A DNA stretch of 64,000 nucleotides from an uncultured Erythrobacter sp. (GTDB taxonomy: Bacteria > Pseudomonadota > Alphaproteobacteria > Sphingomonadales > Sphingomonadaceae). A model generated the notes under the pieces. It searched no databases, had not been told where the DNA came from, and was given only the letters and a program-made list of their open reading frames with translations. A program made the translations under genes and the position numbers. This document shows, piece by piece, positions 8,443 to 18,684 of the stretch. Location: NCBI RefSeq assembly GCF_947497915.1, contig NZ_CANMIJ010000001.1, positions 1,609,611 through 1,673,610 on the forward strand, read 5' to 3'. How positions within the stretch are numbered: position 1 is the stretch's first letter; every line of letters starts with the position of its first letter.

Positions 8443-9488
8443 TCGCTGGCAAGCGCAAGACGCGCAGCTTTGGCGAAAAGGGTTGGCAGGCCCGCATCAT
8501 CGATATCGCTGATCGGCCACCATGTGCCATCGCCTGATGGCTGACCCGTGATGACGCCGCGCTGAACGCTGAGTGTGAGATGCGCGTGTGTAAAGGTGTG
8601 CCGCACCGCTCCCAATGCCTCCCAATCCGCATCAATAGGCTCTTTGCCTGACCCGTCATCGCGGGCGGTCCAGCCGTCATCCGGCAACGCGCGCATTCCG
8701 CCGAGCATGCCGGTGCCTTGCCGCGTAATGAGCCACACTTTTCCGTCCTGTTCGATCCAGAACGCCGTTCCGATCCGTTCGGGTTTGGCTTTCTTCGCCG
8801 GTTTGACGGGCAGCCGCTCTGGCGCTCCCGCTTTCAACCCTGCGCAATGTTTGGACAGCGGACACAGCAGGCATTTGGGCGCTTTGCTGGTGCAAAGGCT
8901 CGATCCCAAATCCATCATCGCCTGCGCAAAATCGCCTGCTCGCGAGTTGGGTGTAATCGTCTCTGCACTCGCGCGGATTGTTTTGCGCGATGATGGCAGA
9001 GGCTCTTCGATATTGAAGAGGCGCGAAACCACCCGTTCGACATTTGCATCAACCACGGTGGCTCGCTCACCAAAGGCAATCGCCGCAATCGCCGCCGCTG
9101 TATAGGCTCCCAGCCCTGGCAACTCGCGCAGCTCAGCTTCTGTTTGCGGAAAGCCGCCGCGCGAGGCGACCTCTCGCGCGCATTTCGCCAAATTGCGGGC
9201 GCGCGAATAATAGCCAAGGCCCGCCCAAGCCGCCATGATCTCATCATCGCTCGCCGCAGCAAGCGCATCGACATTGGCCCAGCGCGAAGTGAATTTCTCG
9301 AAATACGGTTTAACCGCCGCAACCGTCGTCTGCTGCAACATCACCTCGGATAACCACACGCGGTATGGCCATGCCGCATCATTCGGCGCTGGCTCACCCG
9401 GCGGATTGCGCCACGGCAGCGCGCGGGCATGAGCATCATACCATTTGAGCAGCGCAGATGGCAGCGTGGAAGAGATCGTGTCAGGCAT
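8439..9488 (-). CDS. mutY: A/G-specific adenine DNA glycosylase MutY
   Basis: Removes adenine mispaired with 8-oxoguanine in base excision repair. Seen: helix-hairpin-helix (LPGLGAYTAAAIAAIAFG, about residue 110-130), the catalytic Asp region VDANVERVVSRLF, the 4Fe-4S ligand spacing C-x6-C-x2-C-x5-C (CTSKAPKCLLCPLSKHC) and a C-terminal Nudix-like 8-oxoG recognition domain. Start at ATG 9488 gives 349 residues; the longer frame from 9641 would overlap the divergent dciA gene. The divergent gap to dciA is only about 23 bases, so promoters must overlap one or both coding regions. Confidence 0.96.
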   Translation of the reverse strand: MPDTISSTLPSALLKWYDAHARALPWRNPPGEPAPNDAAWPYRVWLSEVMLQQTTVAAVKPYFEKFTSRWANVDALAAASDDEIMAAWAGLGYYSRARNLAKCAREVASRGGFPQTEAELRELPGLGAYTAAAIAAIAFGERATVVDANVERVVSRLFNIEEPLPSSRKTIRASAETITPNSRAGDFAQAMMDLGSSLCTSKAPKCLLCPLSKHCAGLKAGAPERLPVKPAKKAKPERIGTAFWIEQDGKVWLITRQGTGMLGGMRALPDDGWTARDDGSGKEPIDADWEALGAVRHTFTHAHLTLSVQRGVITGQPSGDGTWWPISDIDDAGLPTLFAKAARLALASD

Positions 9489-9511
9489 GGTAGTCACGCG
9501 CGCCCTATGGC

Positions 9512-10114
9512 ATGGCTTTTCCCACCATGGGAAGCGACGACACTCCAAAACCCACCAAAAGCGGGAAGCCAGCCTCGGCAAAGCGCAAAGCCGCGCCGAA
9601 AACAGCAAAACCGTATCAGCGGCCGCGTGGTCGCGGGCCAAAAGCTATTGGTGATTTGATGCCCGAAATCGGGCGCACCGCCTTCCGCCGGTTCGGTTTT
9701 GTCCAAAGCTCTGTCGTCACCCGTTGGCCGGAGATTGTCGGCCCCAAACACGCCCGTGTTTGCAGCCCCGAGGCAATCCGTTTCCCGCCCGGCGAGAAAT
9801 CCGAAGGCATCCTGCAACTCGTCGTCAGCCCCGCCCACGCGCCTTTGATCCAGCAAGTTACGCCCGAAATTATGGAGCGGGTGAACCGCTTTTTCGGATA
9901 TAAAGCAGTCGCACGGGTCAAAATCCGGCAAGGTGCGGTTAAGCCGCCGCGTGCTGAAGAGCCGGTGAAGCCGCCGCCTTCGCTGAAACCCATACCGATG
10001 GAACTGGGGGACAGTCTGCGCGACATTGGCGATCCGGAATTGCGGGAAGTGCTTGAATCGCTCGCCCGCAGTTTCGACGATAAAGACAAGAAACCGGATG
10101 AGGGGCAGGAATGA
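9512..10114 (+). CDS. DUF721 / DciA-like replication protein
   Basis: DUF721 protein of 200 residues. DciA proteins of this family help load the replicative helicase DnaB in bacteria lacking DnaC; that role is family knowledge. A Lys/Pro-rich basic N-terminal tail (about residues 10-45) precedes the DUF721 domain (about 46-130, with ILQLVVSPAHAPLIQQVTP), followed by a Pro-rich linker and an acidic C-terminus. Start ATG 9512 or 9527 (five residues shorter); neither has a Shine-Dalgarno, so leaderless translation is possible. The stop overlaps the next gene start (ATGA). Confidence 0.85.
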   Translation: MAFPTMGSDDTPKPTKSGKPASAKRKAAPKTAKPYQRPRGRGPKAIGDLMPEIGRTAFRRFGFVQSSVVTRWPEIVGPKHARVCSPEAIRFPPGEKSEGILQLVVSPAHAPLIQQVTPEIMERVNRFFGYKAVARVKIRQGAVKPPRAEEPVKPPPSLKPIPMELGDSLRDIGDPELREVLESLARSFDDKDKKPDEGQE

Positions 10115-10881
10115 AAACCGTTTTTGGCGCGCTTGCGCTGACCGCTCTGGTCACCGCCGCACCTCTATCCGCGCAAAGGCTATCGAACCCCGACAGCGAA
10201 TTTGTCAGCACCACCAGCAAGAAGGCGTGGCATGCGACCGTCGAACGCACGGATCGCGGCCACATAATCGGCAATCCAGATGCCGAGGCGCACCTGATCA
10301 TCTTCACCAGTTATGCCTGCGAAGGGTGCCATAAATTTGCCTTTCGCGGCGATCCAGAGCTTGATTATGCGCTGCTCGCCCCTGGAATTCTGAGCGTCGA
10401 GATCCGTCAGAGGATCAATCATCCTGTCGATTTGCCGATGGGCTTGCTCAGCCAATGCGGAGCAGCGGAAAAGTTCAAAGTGAACCATTCGATGCTGATG
10501 CGGCATCAAAAGAAATGGCGCGAGGATTGGAGCAATGCGGGCGGCTTTGCACGCACCGCATGGTCTCGCGATACGCGCAGCGGCCGGAGTGCGCTTGTCA
10601 GCACACTTAAGCTGGATGAGATGATGGCGCGGCGACGCGGCTATTCCCGCATGGACCTGACCAGTTGTTTGAACGACCGCAAAGCTATCGCCTCACTGCG
10701 CGCCAATGCCGCCGCTGACACCGCAGAATTCGATCTACCAGTGGATGAAAAAGGCTATGCCGTCCCGCATTTTGTGATGGATGGGGAATTGCTGAAAGGC
10801 GTGAATTCGTGGGAGGATTTATATCCAATCCTAGCCGAGCGTTTCAAACCCAAACCTGATAGCGATCTGGAGAGCGAATAA
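10111..10881 (+). CDS. Periplasmic thioredoxin-fold (DsbA-like) protein
   Basis: Exported thiol-disulfide protein of 256 residues. Signal peptide MKTVFGALALTALVTAAPLSA, then a thioredoxin fold with active-site pair CEGC (SYACEGCHKF, about residue 70-75) and a cis-Pro loop at VPHFVMDGELLKG (about residue 225). The start overlaps the dciA stop (ATGA), so it is likely cotranslated. It is a paralogue of the next gene; together they lie between dciA and smc. Whether it is an oxidase or isomerase, and its partner, are not evident. Confidence 0.87.
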   Translation: MKTVFGALALTALVTAAPLSAQRLSNPDSEFVSTTSKKAWHATVERTDRGHIIGNPDAEAHLIIFTSYACEGCHKFAFRGDPELDYALLAPGILSVEIRQRINHPVDLPMGLLSQCGAAEKFKVNHSMLMRHQKKWREDWSNAGGFARTAWSRDTRSGRSALVSTLKLDEMMARRRGYSRMDLTSCLNDRKAIASLRANAAADTAEFDLPVDEKGYAVPHFVMDGELLKGVNSWEDLYPILAERFKPKPDSDLESE

Positions 10882-11025
10882 CCCTCCGTTTCCGCCCGTA
10901 AAACCGTACCAAATCGAACCACCCCCGACTTATGCAGGTTTTTTGCACAAGCACGTGGGTTCGCGCTATTGGCTCTGCCAGAAACTCCCGTTTACTCTTT
11001 TCTTTCCGATCGAAGGTGAAACCGC

Positions 11026-11808
11026 ATGATTTCGAACCGTTATAACCTGAAAACCAATTCTGGCCGCCGCGCCTTGGCCATCGGCCTGACTGCGCCGCTC
11101 GCTCTGGCGCTTGCCGCATGCGGCGGCGATGTTGACGAAGAGGGCGGCCTTGGCGGCGATGCTATCGCTGCGATTGACGCGCCAGACGGCACAACGTGGA
11201 ACGAAACCGTCACGATCAGCGACGAAGGCGGCTATGTGCTCGGCAATCCTGACGCGCCGCTTAAACTGGTTGAGTATGCCTCGCACACTTGCGGTGCCTG
11301 CGCGCAATTCTCTGCAACGGCAAAGCCTTCGCTAAAAGCTGACTATGTTTCGACCGGCGTAGTCAGTTTTGAACAGCGCAACCTTGTGCGTGACCCGATT
11401 GACCTCGCCATCGCGACTTTGGTCCGTTGCGGTCAGAAAGAAAACATGCAGCCGCTCTCCGATCAGGCGTGGGGCTCGCTCGAAGGTATTTTCCAAAGCG
11501 TCCAGCAAAACGCCGCCCAATACGAAGCATCCGGCAACCTTCCGGTTGAAGAGCGCTTTATTGCCATCGGTGAAGCCGCTGGCCTGATCGATTTCTTCTC
11601 GGCTCGCGGCCTTTCGGCTGACCAGGCGCGCACCTGCCTTGCCGATAGCGACAAGATCGAAGCCATTGCCAACGCCTCCAGCGAGCAAGCAGCCGAGCTT
11701 GGCGTGCAATCGACACCGACATTCTTCCTCAATGGCCGCGTTCTTGAAGAGCGCAGCTGGAACCAACTCGAACCGATCCTGCAACGCGCAGGCGCGCGCT
11801 CAGAGTAA
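11026..11808 (+). CDS. DsbA-family lipoprotein
   Basis: Second thioredoxin-fold protein in tandem (260 residues). The signal peptide ends in a lipobox (LALALAACGG, Cys near residue 28), so it should be lipid-anchored in the periplasm. Active site is CGAC (HTCGACAQF) and the cis-Pro loop is QSTPTFFLNGRVL, both typical of DsbA-like catalysts. ATG 11026 follows an AAGGTGAA ribosome site. It lies 144 bases after its paralogue and 21 bases before smc. Lipid anchoring and the CGAC motif distinguish it from the soluble CEGC paralogue. Confidence 0.9.
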   Translation: MISNRYNLKTNSGRRALAIGLTAPLALALAACGGDVDEEGGLGGDAIAAIDAPDGTTWNETVTISDEGGYVLGNPDAPLKLVEYASHTCGACAQFSATAKPSLKADYVSTGVVSFEQRNLVRDPIDLAIATLVRCGQKENMQPLSDQAWGSLEGIFQSVQQNAAQYEASGNLPVEERFIAIGEAAGLIDFFSARGLSADQARTCLADSDKIEAIANASSEQAAELGVQSTPTFFLNGRVLEERSWNQLEPILQRAGARSE

Positions 11809-11829
11809 GAGCGGGGATACAGCCAACCT

Positions 11830-14800
11830 ATGCAGATCAGCCGGCTAAAGCTCAGTGGTTTCAAGAGCTTTGTAGAGCCGGCTGAATTGCGCATTGAGCC
11901 GGGGCTTACCGGCGTGGTTGGCCCCAATGGTTGCGGCAAATCCAACCTTCTCGAAGCAATCCGATGGGTGATGGGGGAAACCTCTGCCAAATCGATGCGG
12001 TCGGGCGGGATGGAGGATGTCATCTTCGCAGGCACAACCGCGCGGCCCGAACGCGCCTTTGCCGAAGTGGTGCTGCACGCCGCCGATGATGACGGCGAAG
12101 ATTTGGTCGTCACCCGCCGGATCGAACGCGGCGCGGGCAGCGCGTACCGCGTCAACGGCAACGATGTGCGCGCGAAAGACGTTGCCCTAACCTTTGCCGA
12201 TGCCGCGACAGGTGCGCATTCTCCCGCTCTGGTGAGTCAGGGCAAGATTGCCCAGGTCATCGCTGCCAAACCTGCCGAGCGCCGCAAAATGCTTGAGGAA
12301 GCGGCGGGCATTTCCGGCCTCCATGTCCGGCGCAAAGATGCAGAGAGCAAGTTGCGTTCGACCGAGGCGAACCTTGCCCGGCTCGAAGATTTGATGGCGG
12401 GTCTGGATTCGCAGATTTCTTCACTGCGCCGCCAGTCCAAACAGGCAGAACGCTACAAAAAGCTTACAGACCAGATCAACGTCGCCGAGGCGCGGTTGCT
12501 CTTCGCCCGTTGGCGCGATGCTGCGAAAGCCGCCAAAGAAGCGCGCGCCGCCGCGGAAGGTGCAGAGACCCGCGTTGCAGAGGCGCAGTCCGCCACCGCA
12601 GCCGCTCAAAAAGAACAGGCTGAGGCCGCCGGGAAGTTGGCCGAGGCCCGAGATGAGCTTACCGATCGCCGCGATGACGCAAGCGCGCACGGTCACCGGA
12701 TGGCGGCGCTGTCTGAAAAGCTGGAGGCTGCCGAAGCGCGCCTTGCCGATCTGAATCGTCAGCGCACGCGTTTGGAGGAAGACCGCAAGGATGCCGACCG
12801 GCTGACAGCCGATGCCGTCGATGCCCTGAAGCGGTTGGCCCGCGATCTTGAAACAGGCGCAAAGACCGTCGCCGATGCCGAAGCCGCCCGCCCGGCCATC
12901 GCCGATAGGAGCGACAATTCAGACCGCGCCAGCCGCGCCGCCGAACTCGCGCTGGCCAAAGCCACCGCCGATCACGCCGGTGTCGAGGCCGAATGGCGCG
13001 TCGCCGAAGCTGCTATTGAACAAGCCGAAACGCGCCTTGCCCGTTTAACCCGCGAAGGCGAAAGGATCGCCGCGGCCCGCGCCGAATTGTCCGGCGGCGG
13101 AGATCCCGAACAAGCCGTCATCAAAGCGCGCGAAGTGTCGGAGGAGGCCGCAGCGGACGTTGCGCGGCTGCGCGGCACATTGGAAGCCGATCAGGCGCGC
13201 AAAGGCGAACTGCAAACCGCCCGCGATGAGGCGGGCTCTGCCTTCGCGGCGGCCAAGGCTGAATTGACCGGTGTCGAGCGCGAACATTCCGCTCTGGCCC
13301 GGGACCGTGATGCGCGCGCGAAAAGCGTAAAGGGCCGCGAAGGCTTGCCCGCCGCGCTCGACAAAGTGCGCGTTGCCAAAGGGTTTGAGCGAGCGCTTGC
13401 CGCCGTTCTTGGCCGCGATGCAAGATCACCGCTTGGCGCGCCTCCATCTCCGACAGATGGCCGGTTCTGGACGGGCAGCAATGCCCCTGCGCAAGTCGGC
13501 GAAAGCCTGCTCGATTACATCACCGATTGCCCAGACGAGTTGCGGGCCCGCCTTGCGCTTGTCCATATCGCTGACGAAGACGATGGCCGCTCGCTTGGCC
13601 CGGGCGAATGGCTCGTCACTAAGGACGGACATCTGCGCCGCTGGGATGGGTTTGTTGCGCGTGGCGAAGGCTCTGCCGAAGCAGCGCGATTGGAAGCCGC
13701 AAACCGTTTGAGCGAGCTTGAAGGTGTATTGCCGGCCTTGCGCAGCGCCGCCGAACGCGCCGAAACCAGTGAACGCACCGCGCGCGAGGAATTGTCGGCG
13801 CTCCAAACCGCATTGGTTGGACAGGAGCGCGAAATTGCGGGCGCGATTGACGCAGAGCGGAGCGCATTGCGCCAGCTCGATCAGGCCGAAGCCGCGAAGG
13901 AACGCATAGCTGCGCGCCTTCAGGAACTGGCGCAATCATCGAGCGATCTCGCCGAACAGGTTAGCGTCGCCGAAAGCGAGCTTTCCGCTGCTAAAGAAAA
14001 ACGCGAAAGCCTGCCCTCACCCGATGCTGGCCGGGCCTCGCTCGAAGCGGCACAGGCAAAGCATGAAGCCGCCAAAACCGCCGTCCAAGCCGCATTGGCA
14101 GAGCTCGCTTCGCATGATCAGGCGATGGCCGTATCGCGCGAACGTCTCGCGGCGCAGCAGGCGGATCATGCCAACTGGAAAGCGCGCTCATCCGAGGCGA
14201 CGCAGCGCACAGCCGAGGCTGGACGTAGGCTTGAAGAAATCGAAGAAGAGCGCGCAATTATCGCTGCAAAGCCCGCTTCGCTGATCGCAGAGATCGAGCA
14301 AGGCGATACCATGCGAGAGCGGCTCACTAGCGAGCTTGCTGCGGCGGAAAATGCCAAGAACACGGCTCAGGAAGCGGTGACAGAGGCTGACCGCACACTG
14401 GCGAATGTTACCGAGCAATTGGCGCAGGCCCGCGAGGGCCGCGCCACTTTGGCAGCGCGCGCGGAAAGCGAAGAAGAGCGCCGCAGCGAGATGGCGCGCG
14501 TTTCTGGCGAGCGTTTCCAATGCCCGCCGCCGCTCCTATGCGAGCGGTTTGAATTTGCCGAAGACGACGTGAAGCATTCCTCTGCCGAGACGGAGGAAAT
14601 GGACCGGCTTGTCGCCAGCCGCGAACGGATCGGTCCGGTCAACCTCGTCGCCTCCGAAGAGCTTGAGCGAATTGAGGCCGAACACGGCGCCAATTCCAGC
14701 GAGCAAGAGGAATTGACCGAGGCTGTGGCCCGCCTGCGCGGATCAATCGGCAACCTCAACCGCGAAGGACGCGAACGGCTGCGCCTTGCCTTTGATGAGG

Positions 14801-15252
14801 TGAACCAGCACTTTCAAGAGCTGTACCCGCGCCTCTTCCAGGGCGGACAGGCGCATCTCGCCCTGATCGACAGCGACGATCCCTTGGAAGCGGGTCTTGA
14901 GATATTCGCGCAGCCTCCGGGTAAGCGTCTTCAATCGCTGTCGCTGCTGTCTGGAGGTGAGCAGGCGTTGACTGCAACGGCGCTCATCTTTGCGCTGTTC
15001 CTCACCAATCCCGCACCAATCTGCGTGCTGGACGAGGTTGATGCGCCGCTGGATGATGCCAACGTCGAACGGTTCTGTGACTTGCTCGATTCCATGGTTC
15101 GCACAACGAACACGCGTTATCTGATCGTAACGCACAACGCCGTCACAATGAGCCGCATGCACCGGCTATTCGGGGTAACAATGGCGGAAAAAGGCGTGTC
15201 GCGATTGGTCAGTGTTGACCTAGGCGAAGCCGAATTGCTGGCCGCAGAATAG
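11830..15252 (+). CDS. smc: Chromosome segregation ATPase SMC
   Basis: Structural-maintenance-of-chromosomes ATPase that, with ScpA/ScpB, folds and segregates the chromosome. 1140 residues in the usual order: Walker A GPNGCGKSN at 31-39, long Ala/Glu/Arg-rich coiled coil (about 165-490), hinge (about 500-620), returning coiled coil (about 640-930), ABC signature LSGGEQALTA (about 1037) and Walker B ICVLDEVDAPLDD (about 1062). The scp genes are not in this window. The gene is convergent with the MerR-type gene (32 bases between stops). Confidence 0.97.
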   Translation: MQISRLKLSGFKSFVEPAELRIEPGLTGVVGPNGCGKSNLLEAIRWVMGETSAKSMRSGGMEDVIFAGTTARPERAFAEVVLHAADDDGEDLVVTRRIERGAGSAYRVNGNDVRAKDVALTFADAATGAHSPALVSQGKIAQVIAAKPAERRKMLEEAAGISGLHVRRKDAESKLRSTEANLARLEDLMAGLDSQISSLRRQSKQAERYKKLTDQINVAEARLLFARWRDAAKAAKEARAAAEGAETRVAEAQSATAAAQKEQAEAAGKLAEARDELTDRRDDASAHGHRMAALSEKLEAAEARLADLNRQRTRLEEDRKDADRLTADAVDALKRLARDLETGAKTVADAEAARPAIADRSDNSDRASRAAELALAKATADHAGVEAEWRVAEAAIEQAETRLARLTREGERIAAARAELSGGGDPEQAVIKAREVSEEAAADVARLRGTLEADQARKGELQTARDEAGSAFAAAKAELTGVEREHSALARDRDARAKSVKGREGLPAALDKVRVAKGFERALAAVLGRDARSPLGAPPSPTDGRFWTGSNAPAQVGESLLDYITDCPDELRARLALVHIADEDDGRSLGPGEWLVTKDGHLRRWDGFVARGEGSAEAARLEAANRLSELEGVLPALRSAAERAETSERTAREELSALQTALVGQEREIAGAIDAERSALRQLDQAEAAKERIAARLQELAQSSSDLAEQVSVAESELSAAKEKRESLPSPDAGRASLEAAQAKHEAAKTAVQAALAELASHDQAMAVSRERLAAQQADHANWKARSSEATQRTAEAGRRLEEIEEERAIIAAKPASLIAEIEQGDTMRERLTSELAAAENAKNTAQEAVTEADRTLANVTEQLAQAREGRATLAARAESEEERRSEMARVSGERFQCPPPLLCERFEFAEDDVKHSSAETEEMDRLVASRERIGPVNLVASEELERIEAEHGANSSEQEELTEAVARLRGSIGNLNREGRERLRLAFDEVNQHFQELYPRLFQGGQAHLALIDSDDPLEAGLEIFAQPPGKRLQSLSLLSGGEQALTATALIFALFLTNPAPICVLDEVDAPLDDANVERFCDLLDSMVRTTNTRYLIVTHNAVTMSRMHRLFGVTMAEKGVSRLVSVDLGEAELLAAE

Positions 15253-15284
15253 GCTCAAATTTCAAAAAAAACGCGCGACTTTCG

Positions 15285-15716
15285 TCAGGCTTCGATGGCT
15301 TGGCCCAGTCGCGCGCGGATTGCTTTAAGCTTCGCCAGTGTCTCGCCAAGTTTCGGGCTCTTGTCGGGCGCAATTGCGGTGTTTTGCGCGGGCGCACTAT
15401 CTGCATTAGCCCGCCGATCACCCGTGCGGCGATCTCCGCCGCGCCGATCCATGCCCGATTTGCCCGAGGAACGAAGCACAGCTTCGGCCCCTTTGAGCGT
15501 GTAGCCTTCATCGTTGACGAGCCGGTTGATCGATTCAACCAGCTCGACATCGTCGGGACGATAGTAACGGCGTCCGCCACTGCGTTTTAGCGGTTTGAGA
15601 AGGGAGAATTGCTGCTCCCAATAACGCAGCACATGCGGTTTGATATTAAGCGCTTCGCTGACTTCGCCGATGGTGCGCAGGGCGCCATCTTCTTTGCCAT
15701 CTTCAAATTCAGCCAT
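15285..15716 (-). CDS. MerR-family transcriptional regulator
   Basis: A 143-residue DNA-binding protein with a MerR winged helix at residues 13-80: IGEVSEALNIKPHVLRYWEQ, then GGRRYYRPDDVELVESINRL. The Arg/Asp-rich linker (RRGGDRRTGDRR) and short coiled tail lack metal- or drug-binding cysteines, so the signal is unknown. MerR genes of this kind commonly follow ihfA in alphaproteobacteria, and here it lies 22 bases downstream of ihfA on the same strand. Confidence 0.9.
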   Translation of the reverse strand: MAEFEDGKEDGALRTIGEVSEALNIKPHVLRYWEQQFSLLKPLKRSGGRRYYRPDDVELVESINRLVNDEGYTLKGAEAVLRSSGKSGMDRRGGDRRTGDRRANADSAPAQNTAIAPDKSPKLGETLAKLKAIRARLGQAIEA

Positions 15717-15738
15717 GCGTCTCTATCGCTCCTGAAAT

Positions 15739-16041
15739 TCAGCTGCCTTTGGTGATTTGTTCTTTTAACAGCTGGCTAGCACGGAATGTCATAACCCGGC
15801 GCGGGGTGATCGGAACTTCGACCCCCGTTTTGGGATTGCGACCAATCCGTTCGTTTTTGTCCCGCAGAACAAAGCTGCCAAAGCCTGAAATCTTTACATT
15901 CTCGCCGTCGGCCAATGCATCACACATTTTATCCAAAATGGATTCGACCATGTCGAGCGATTCCGCCCGGCTGAAACCCAGTTTTCTATTTATAGTCTCA
16001 GCCAGATCGGCGCGAGTTAGCGTACCTACTGAACGCATCAT
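15739..16041 (-). CDS. ihfA: Integration host factor subunit alpha
   Basis: One half of the DNA-bending IHF heterodimer. 100 residues, normal length, with the conserved core [20 protein letters not shown] and the DNA-intercalating arm [20 protein letters not shown] containing the arm-tip proline. A GGGAGG ribosome site sits seven bases before ATG 16041 (a second ATG follows at 16038). It is the fourth gene in the rpmF-plsX-fabH-ihfA series. Confidence 0.95.
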   Translation of the reverse strand: MMRSVGTLTRADLAETINRKLGFSRAESLDMVESILDKMCDALADGENVKISGFGSFVLRDKNERIGRNPKTGVEVPITPRRVMTFRASQLLKEQITKGS

Positions 16042-16169
16042 GCGCGAACCTCCCTTGGTTGGTGCGACCCATTCCCCGAAGGCTTACGACTGTAATCGAC
16101 ATTAGTTTCATTCGCAACTTACGCGCAGTAAATTCACGATGTTTTGCAGTTAACGCAAAGCCGCGCCGG

Positions 16170-17147
16170 TCAAACCCGCATGAGGCTTGCGCCCCATGTA
16201 AATCCGCCGCCCATCGCTTCGAACACCACCAGATCGCCCGCTTTAATCCGGCCATCGCGGCGCGCGGTATCAAAGGCGAGCGGCACCGAGGCGGCCGATG
16301 TGTTGGCGTGCTGATCAACAGTGACGATCACTTTTTCAGACGGAATGCCAAGCTTTCGCGCCGTGGCATCGAGGATCCGGGCATTGGCCTGATGCGGTAC
16401 GACCCAGTCGATGTCTTCCGCAGAAATCCCAGCATCTTCAATCACTTCATTGAGAACGCTGGCAAGGTTTACAACCGCATGCCGGAACACTTCACGGCCC
16501 TTCATGCGAAGGTGACCGACCGTTTGCGTGGTCGACGGCCCGCCATCGACATAGAGCAAATCATGCTGTGCACCGTCGGCATGGAGACGGCTGGTTAGGA
16601 TACCGGGAGCAGTGCTGGCATCATCGCCAGCTTCTCCCGACGCCTCAAGCACGATCGCGCCTGCACCATCGCCAAACAGCACGCATGTGGTGCGATCTTC
16701 CCAATCGAGAATCCGTGAAAAAGTTTCCGCGCCGATAACTAACGCGCGCGTTCCCATGCCCGTTTTCAGCAGCGAATCGGCGGTTGCGAGCGCATAAAGA
16801 AAACCCGAGCAGACCGCCGCCACATCAAAGGCGACGCAGCCGTTACAGCCAAGTGCATGCTGCACCTTGGTCGCCGTGGCCGGAAATGTGTTGTCCGGCG
16901 TTGCCGTGGCCAGGATGATGAGATCGATGCTCGATGCCTCGACACCGGCATCGGCAATTGCTGCGCGCGCCGCTGCGATGGCGAGAGTGGATGTGGTTTC
17001 GCCCTCGCCCGCAATATGACGTTGGCGAATGCCTGTGCGTTCAACGATCCATTCGTCGCTCGTATCGATTTGCGCGGCGAGATCGGCGTTCGTCAGGACC
17101 CGCTCTGGTAGAGCCGATCCCGAGCCGAGCAACCGCGCGCCCGTCAC
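16170..17147 (-). CDS. fabH: 3-oxoacyl-ACP synthase III (FabH)
   Basis: Starts fatty acid synthesis by condensing acetyl-CoA with malonyl-ACP. 325 residues with the Cys-His-Asn triad in place: [11 protein letters not shown] (Cys about 111), [11 protein letters not shown] (His about 250) and [16 protein letters not shown] (Asn about 280); the C-terminal [13 protein letters not shown] is typical. The start is GTG 17147, overlapping the plsX stop (GTGA), which supports translational coupling with plsX. Confidence 0.96.
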   Translation of the reverse strand: MTGARLLGSGSALPERVLTNADLAAQIDTSDEWIVERTGIRQRHIAGEGETTSTLAIAAARAAIADAGVEASSIDLIILATATPDNTFPATATKVQHALGCNGCVAFDVAAVCSGFLYALATADSLLKTGMGTRALVIGAETFSRILDWEDRTTCVLFGDGAGAIVLEASGEAGDDASTAPGILTSRLHADGAQHDLLYVDGGPSTTQTVGHLRMKGREVFRHAVVNLASVLNEVIEDAGISAEDIDWVVPHQANARILDATARKLGIPSEKVIVTVDQHANTSAASVPLAFDTARRDGRIKAGDLVVFEAMGGGFTWGASLMRV

Positions 17148-18241
17148 GCTGCGGCCTCGTCGCCTGTTGTCGGTGCAGAAGAAGACGTCACATTCTTCTT
17201 AAGTGCTGCCTCGCCCAGTTCGCTCAAATCGTGAGCAATCCGCTGGGTCAGCTTATCTTCGAGCAAACGCGCCGCAACTGTCACCGCATTGGCAACGCCT
17301 TTGGCTGTCGCGCTGCCATGGCTTTTCACAACGACGCCATTGAGGCCGAGGAAAACCGCGCCGTTATGGTTGTTCGGATCGAGATGATGCCTGAGCAATT
17401 CTGTCGCAGGGCGCGAAACCAGAAATCCGACTTTCGAACGGATTGAGCTCGTGAAAGCTTGTTTGAGCAGATCGGTAACAAAGCGCGCCGATCCCTCAAT
17501 CGCCTTCAACGCGATATTGCCGGAGAAACCGTCGGTCACAACGACATGGGTCTCACCTCGGTTGATCTTATCCGCTTCGATGAAGCCTTCGAAATTGAGA
17601 GCCAGACCGCCATCGTCTTTGGCACATGCCTCGGTCAGGCGAGCAGCTGCATCGCGCAGCGCATCTGTGCCTTTAATTTCCTCGGAGCCGATATTGAGCA
17701 ACCGAACGATCGGCTCATCGAATTCATTCACGATCCGCGCATAGGCTGCGCCCATCACCGCATATTGTACAAGGTTGCGGGCGTCGGCCTCTGTATTGGC
17801 GCCCAGATCGAGCATCACAACGTCGTGCGGCTCCAATGTGGGCATGATTGCTGCGAGCGCCGGCCGGTCAATTCCCGGCATGGTGCGCAGCGCAATCTTG
17901 CTCATCGCCATCAAAGCGCCGGTGTTACCCGCGCTGACAGCAGCGCCAGCCGCGCCTTCTTTCACCGCATTAACCGCAAGGCCCATGCTGGTGGTTTTGG
18001 CTCTACGGATGGCTTTGCTTGGCTGTTCATCGCCGGAGATCACATCATCACAGTGAAGGATCTCGGACGCTTCACGCATACCAGGATGCGCTTCAAGCGC
18101 GGCTTCGATCCGCGCTTGATCCCCAACCAGCAGGAAATTGAAATTGTCGTGAGAGCGGCGGGCAAGCGCCGCGCCTTCGACCATGACACGCACGCCCTCA
18201 TCACCGCCCATCGCATCAATAGCGATACGCGGCAGGCTCAT
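17144..18241 (-). CDS. plsX: Phosphate acyltransferase PlsX
   Basis: Makes acyl-phosphate from acyl-ACP for PlsY in phospholipid synthesis; a peripheral inner-membrane enzyme. 365 residues from ATG 18241, opening with the hallmark [11 protein letters not shown] and containing [13 protein letters not shown] and [17 protein letters not shown] 18241 has GGAGAG at proper spacing, so I prefer it to the start at 18259. rpmF lies 36 bases upstream and fabH overlaps downstream, the common plsX-fabH arrangement. Confidence 0.96.
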   Translation of the reverse strand: MSLPRIAIDAMGGDEGVRVMVEGAALARRSHDNFNFLLVGDQARIEAALEAHPGMREASEILHCDDVISGDEQPSKAIRRAKTTSMGLAVNAVKEGAAGAAVSAGNTGALMAMSKIALRTMPGIDRPALAAIMPTLEPHDVVMLDLGANTEADARNLVQYAVMGAAYARIVNEFDEPIVRLLNIGSEEIKGTDALRDAAARLTEACAKDDGGLALNFEGFIEADKINRGETHVVVTDGFSGNIALKAIEGSARFVTDLLKQAFTSSIRSKVGFLVSRPATELLRHHLDPNNHNGAVFLGLNGVVVKSHGSATAKGVANAVTVAARLLEDKLTQRIAHDLSELGEAALKKNVTSSSAPTTGDEAAA

Positions 18242-18277
18242 GTCACTCTCTCCGTTCAATGTCGGCTCGCAGGTGCC

Positions 18278-18457
18278 TTAAAGGCCGACCGCGATGACCT
18301 CGCGACCATTGTAGAAGCCGCAATGCGGGCACAGATTGTGCGGACGCTTCAGCTCACCACAGTTGTTGCACTCGTGGTGCGCTTCAACTTTCAGCGAATC
18401 GTGTGCGCGGCGATTGCCGCGGCGATGTGGGGATACTTTTCTCTTTGGAACAGCCAT
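18278..18457 (-). CDS. rpmF: 50S ribosomal protein L32
   Basis: A 59-residue gene read directly from the sequence. The product begins [20 protein letters not shown], the standard L32 N-terminus, and contains the zinc-binding cysteine pairs CNNC and CPHC expected of the zinc-ribbon form of L32, ending VIAVGL. It sits immediately upstream of plsX, the usual neighbour, and should share its transcript. No doubt about identity. Confidence 0.96.
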   Translation of the reverse strand: MAVPKRKVSPHRRGNRRAHDSLKVEAHHECNNCGELKRPHNLCPHCGFYNGREVIAVGL

Positions 18458-18684
18458 GGCGGCACCATTTCCTCAAATAAATTCGTGTGTTCGTATAGGA
18501 TGACGTAAAGTCTTGAAGCCGCCCTTAAGCCATGGTCGCGTTTCACACAAGCACGGATGCATGCGTGATCGTCCTTGCCCTAAGCTGGCGGTAAGCGGCG
18601 CGCTATACCGGAAAACTCGCACGTTGCAAGCGCTGCGCGACCCCTATAGCAGAGCCGACAACACTTTGTGAGGGGATCACCAAC

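Noticed and set aside
17459..18508. A 349-codon plus-strand frame across plsX and rpmF
   Set aside because: Both plsX and rpmF are unmistakable on the minus strand.
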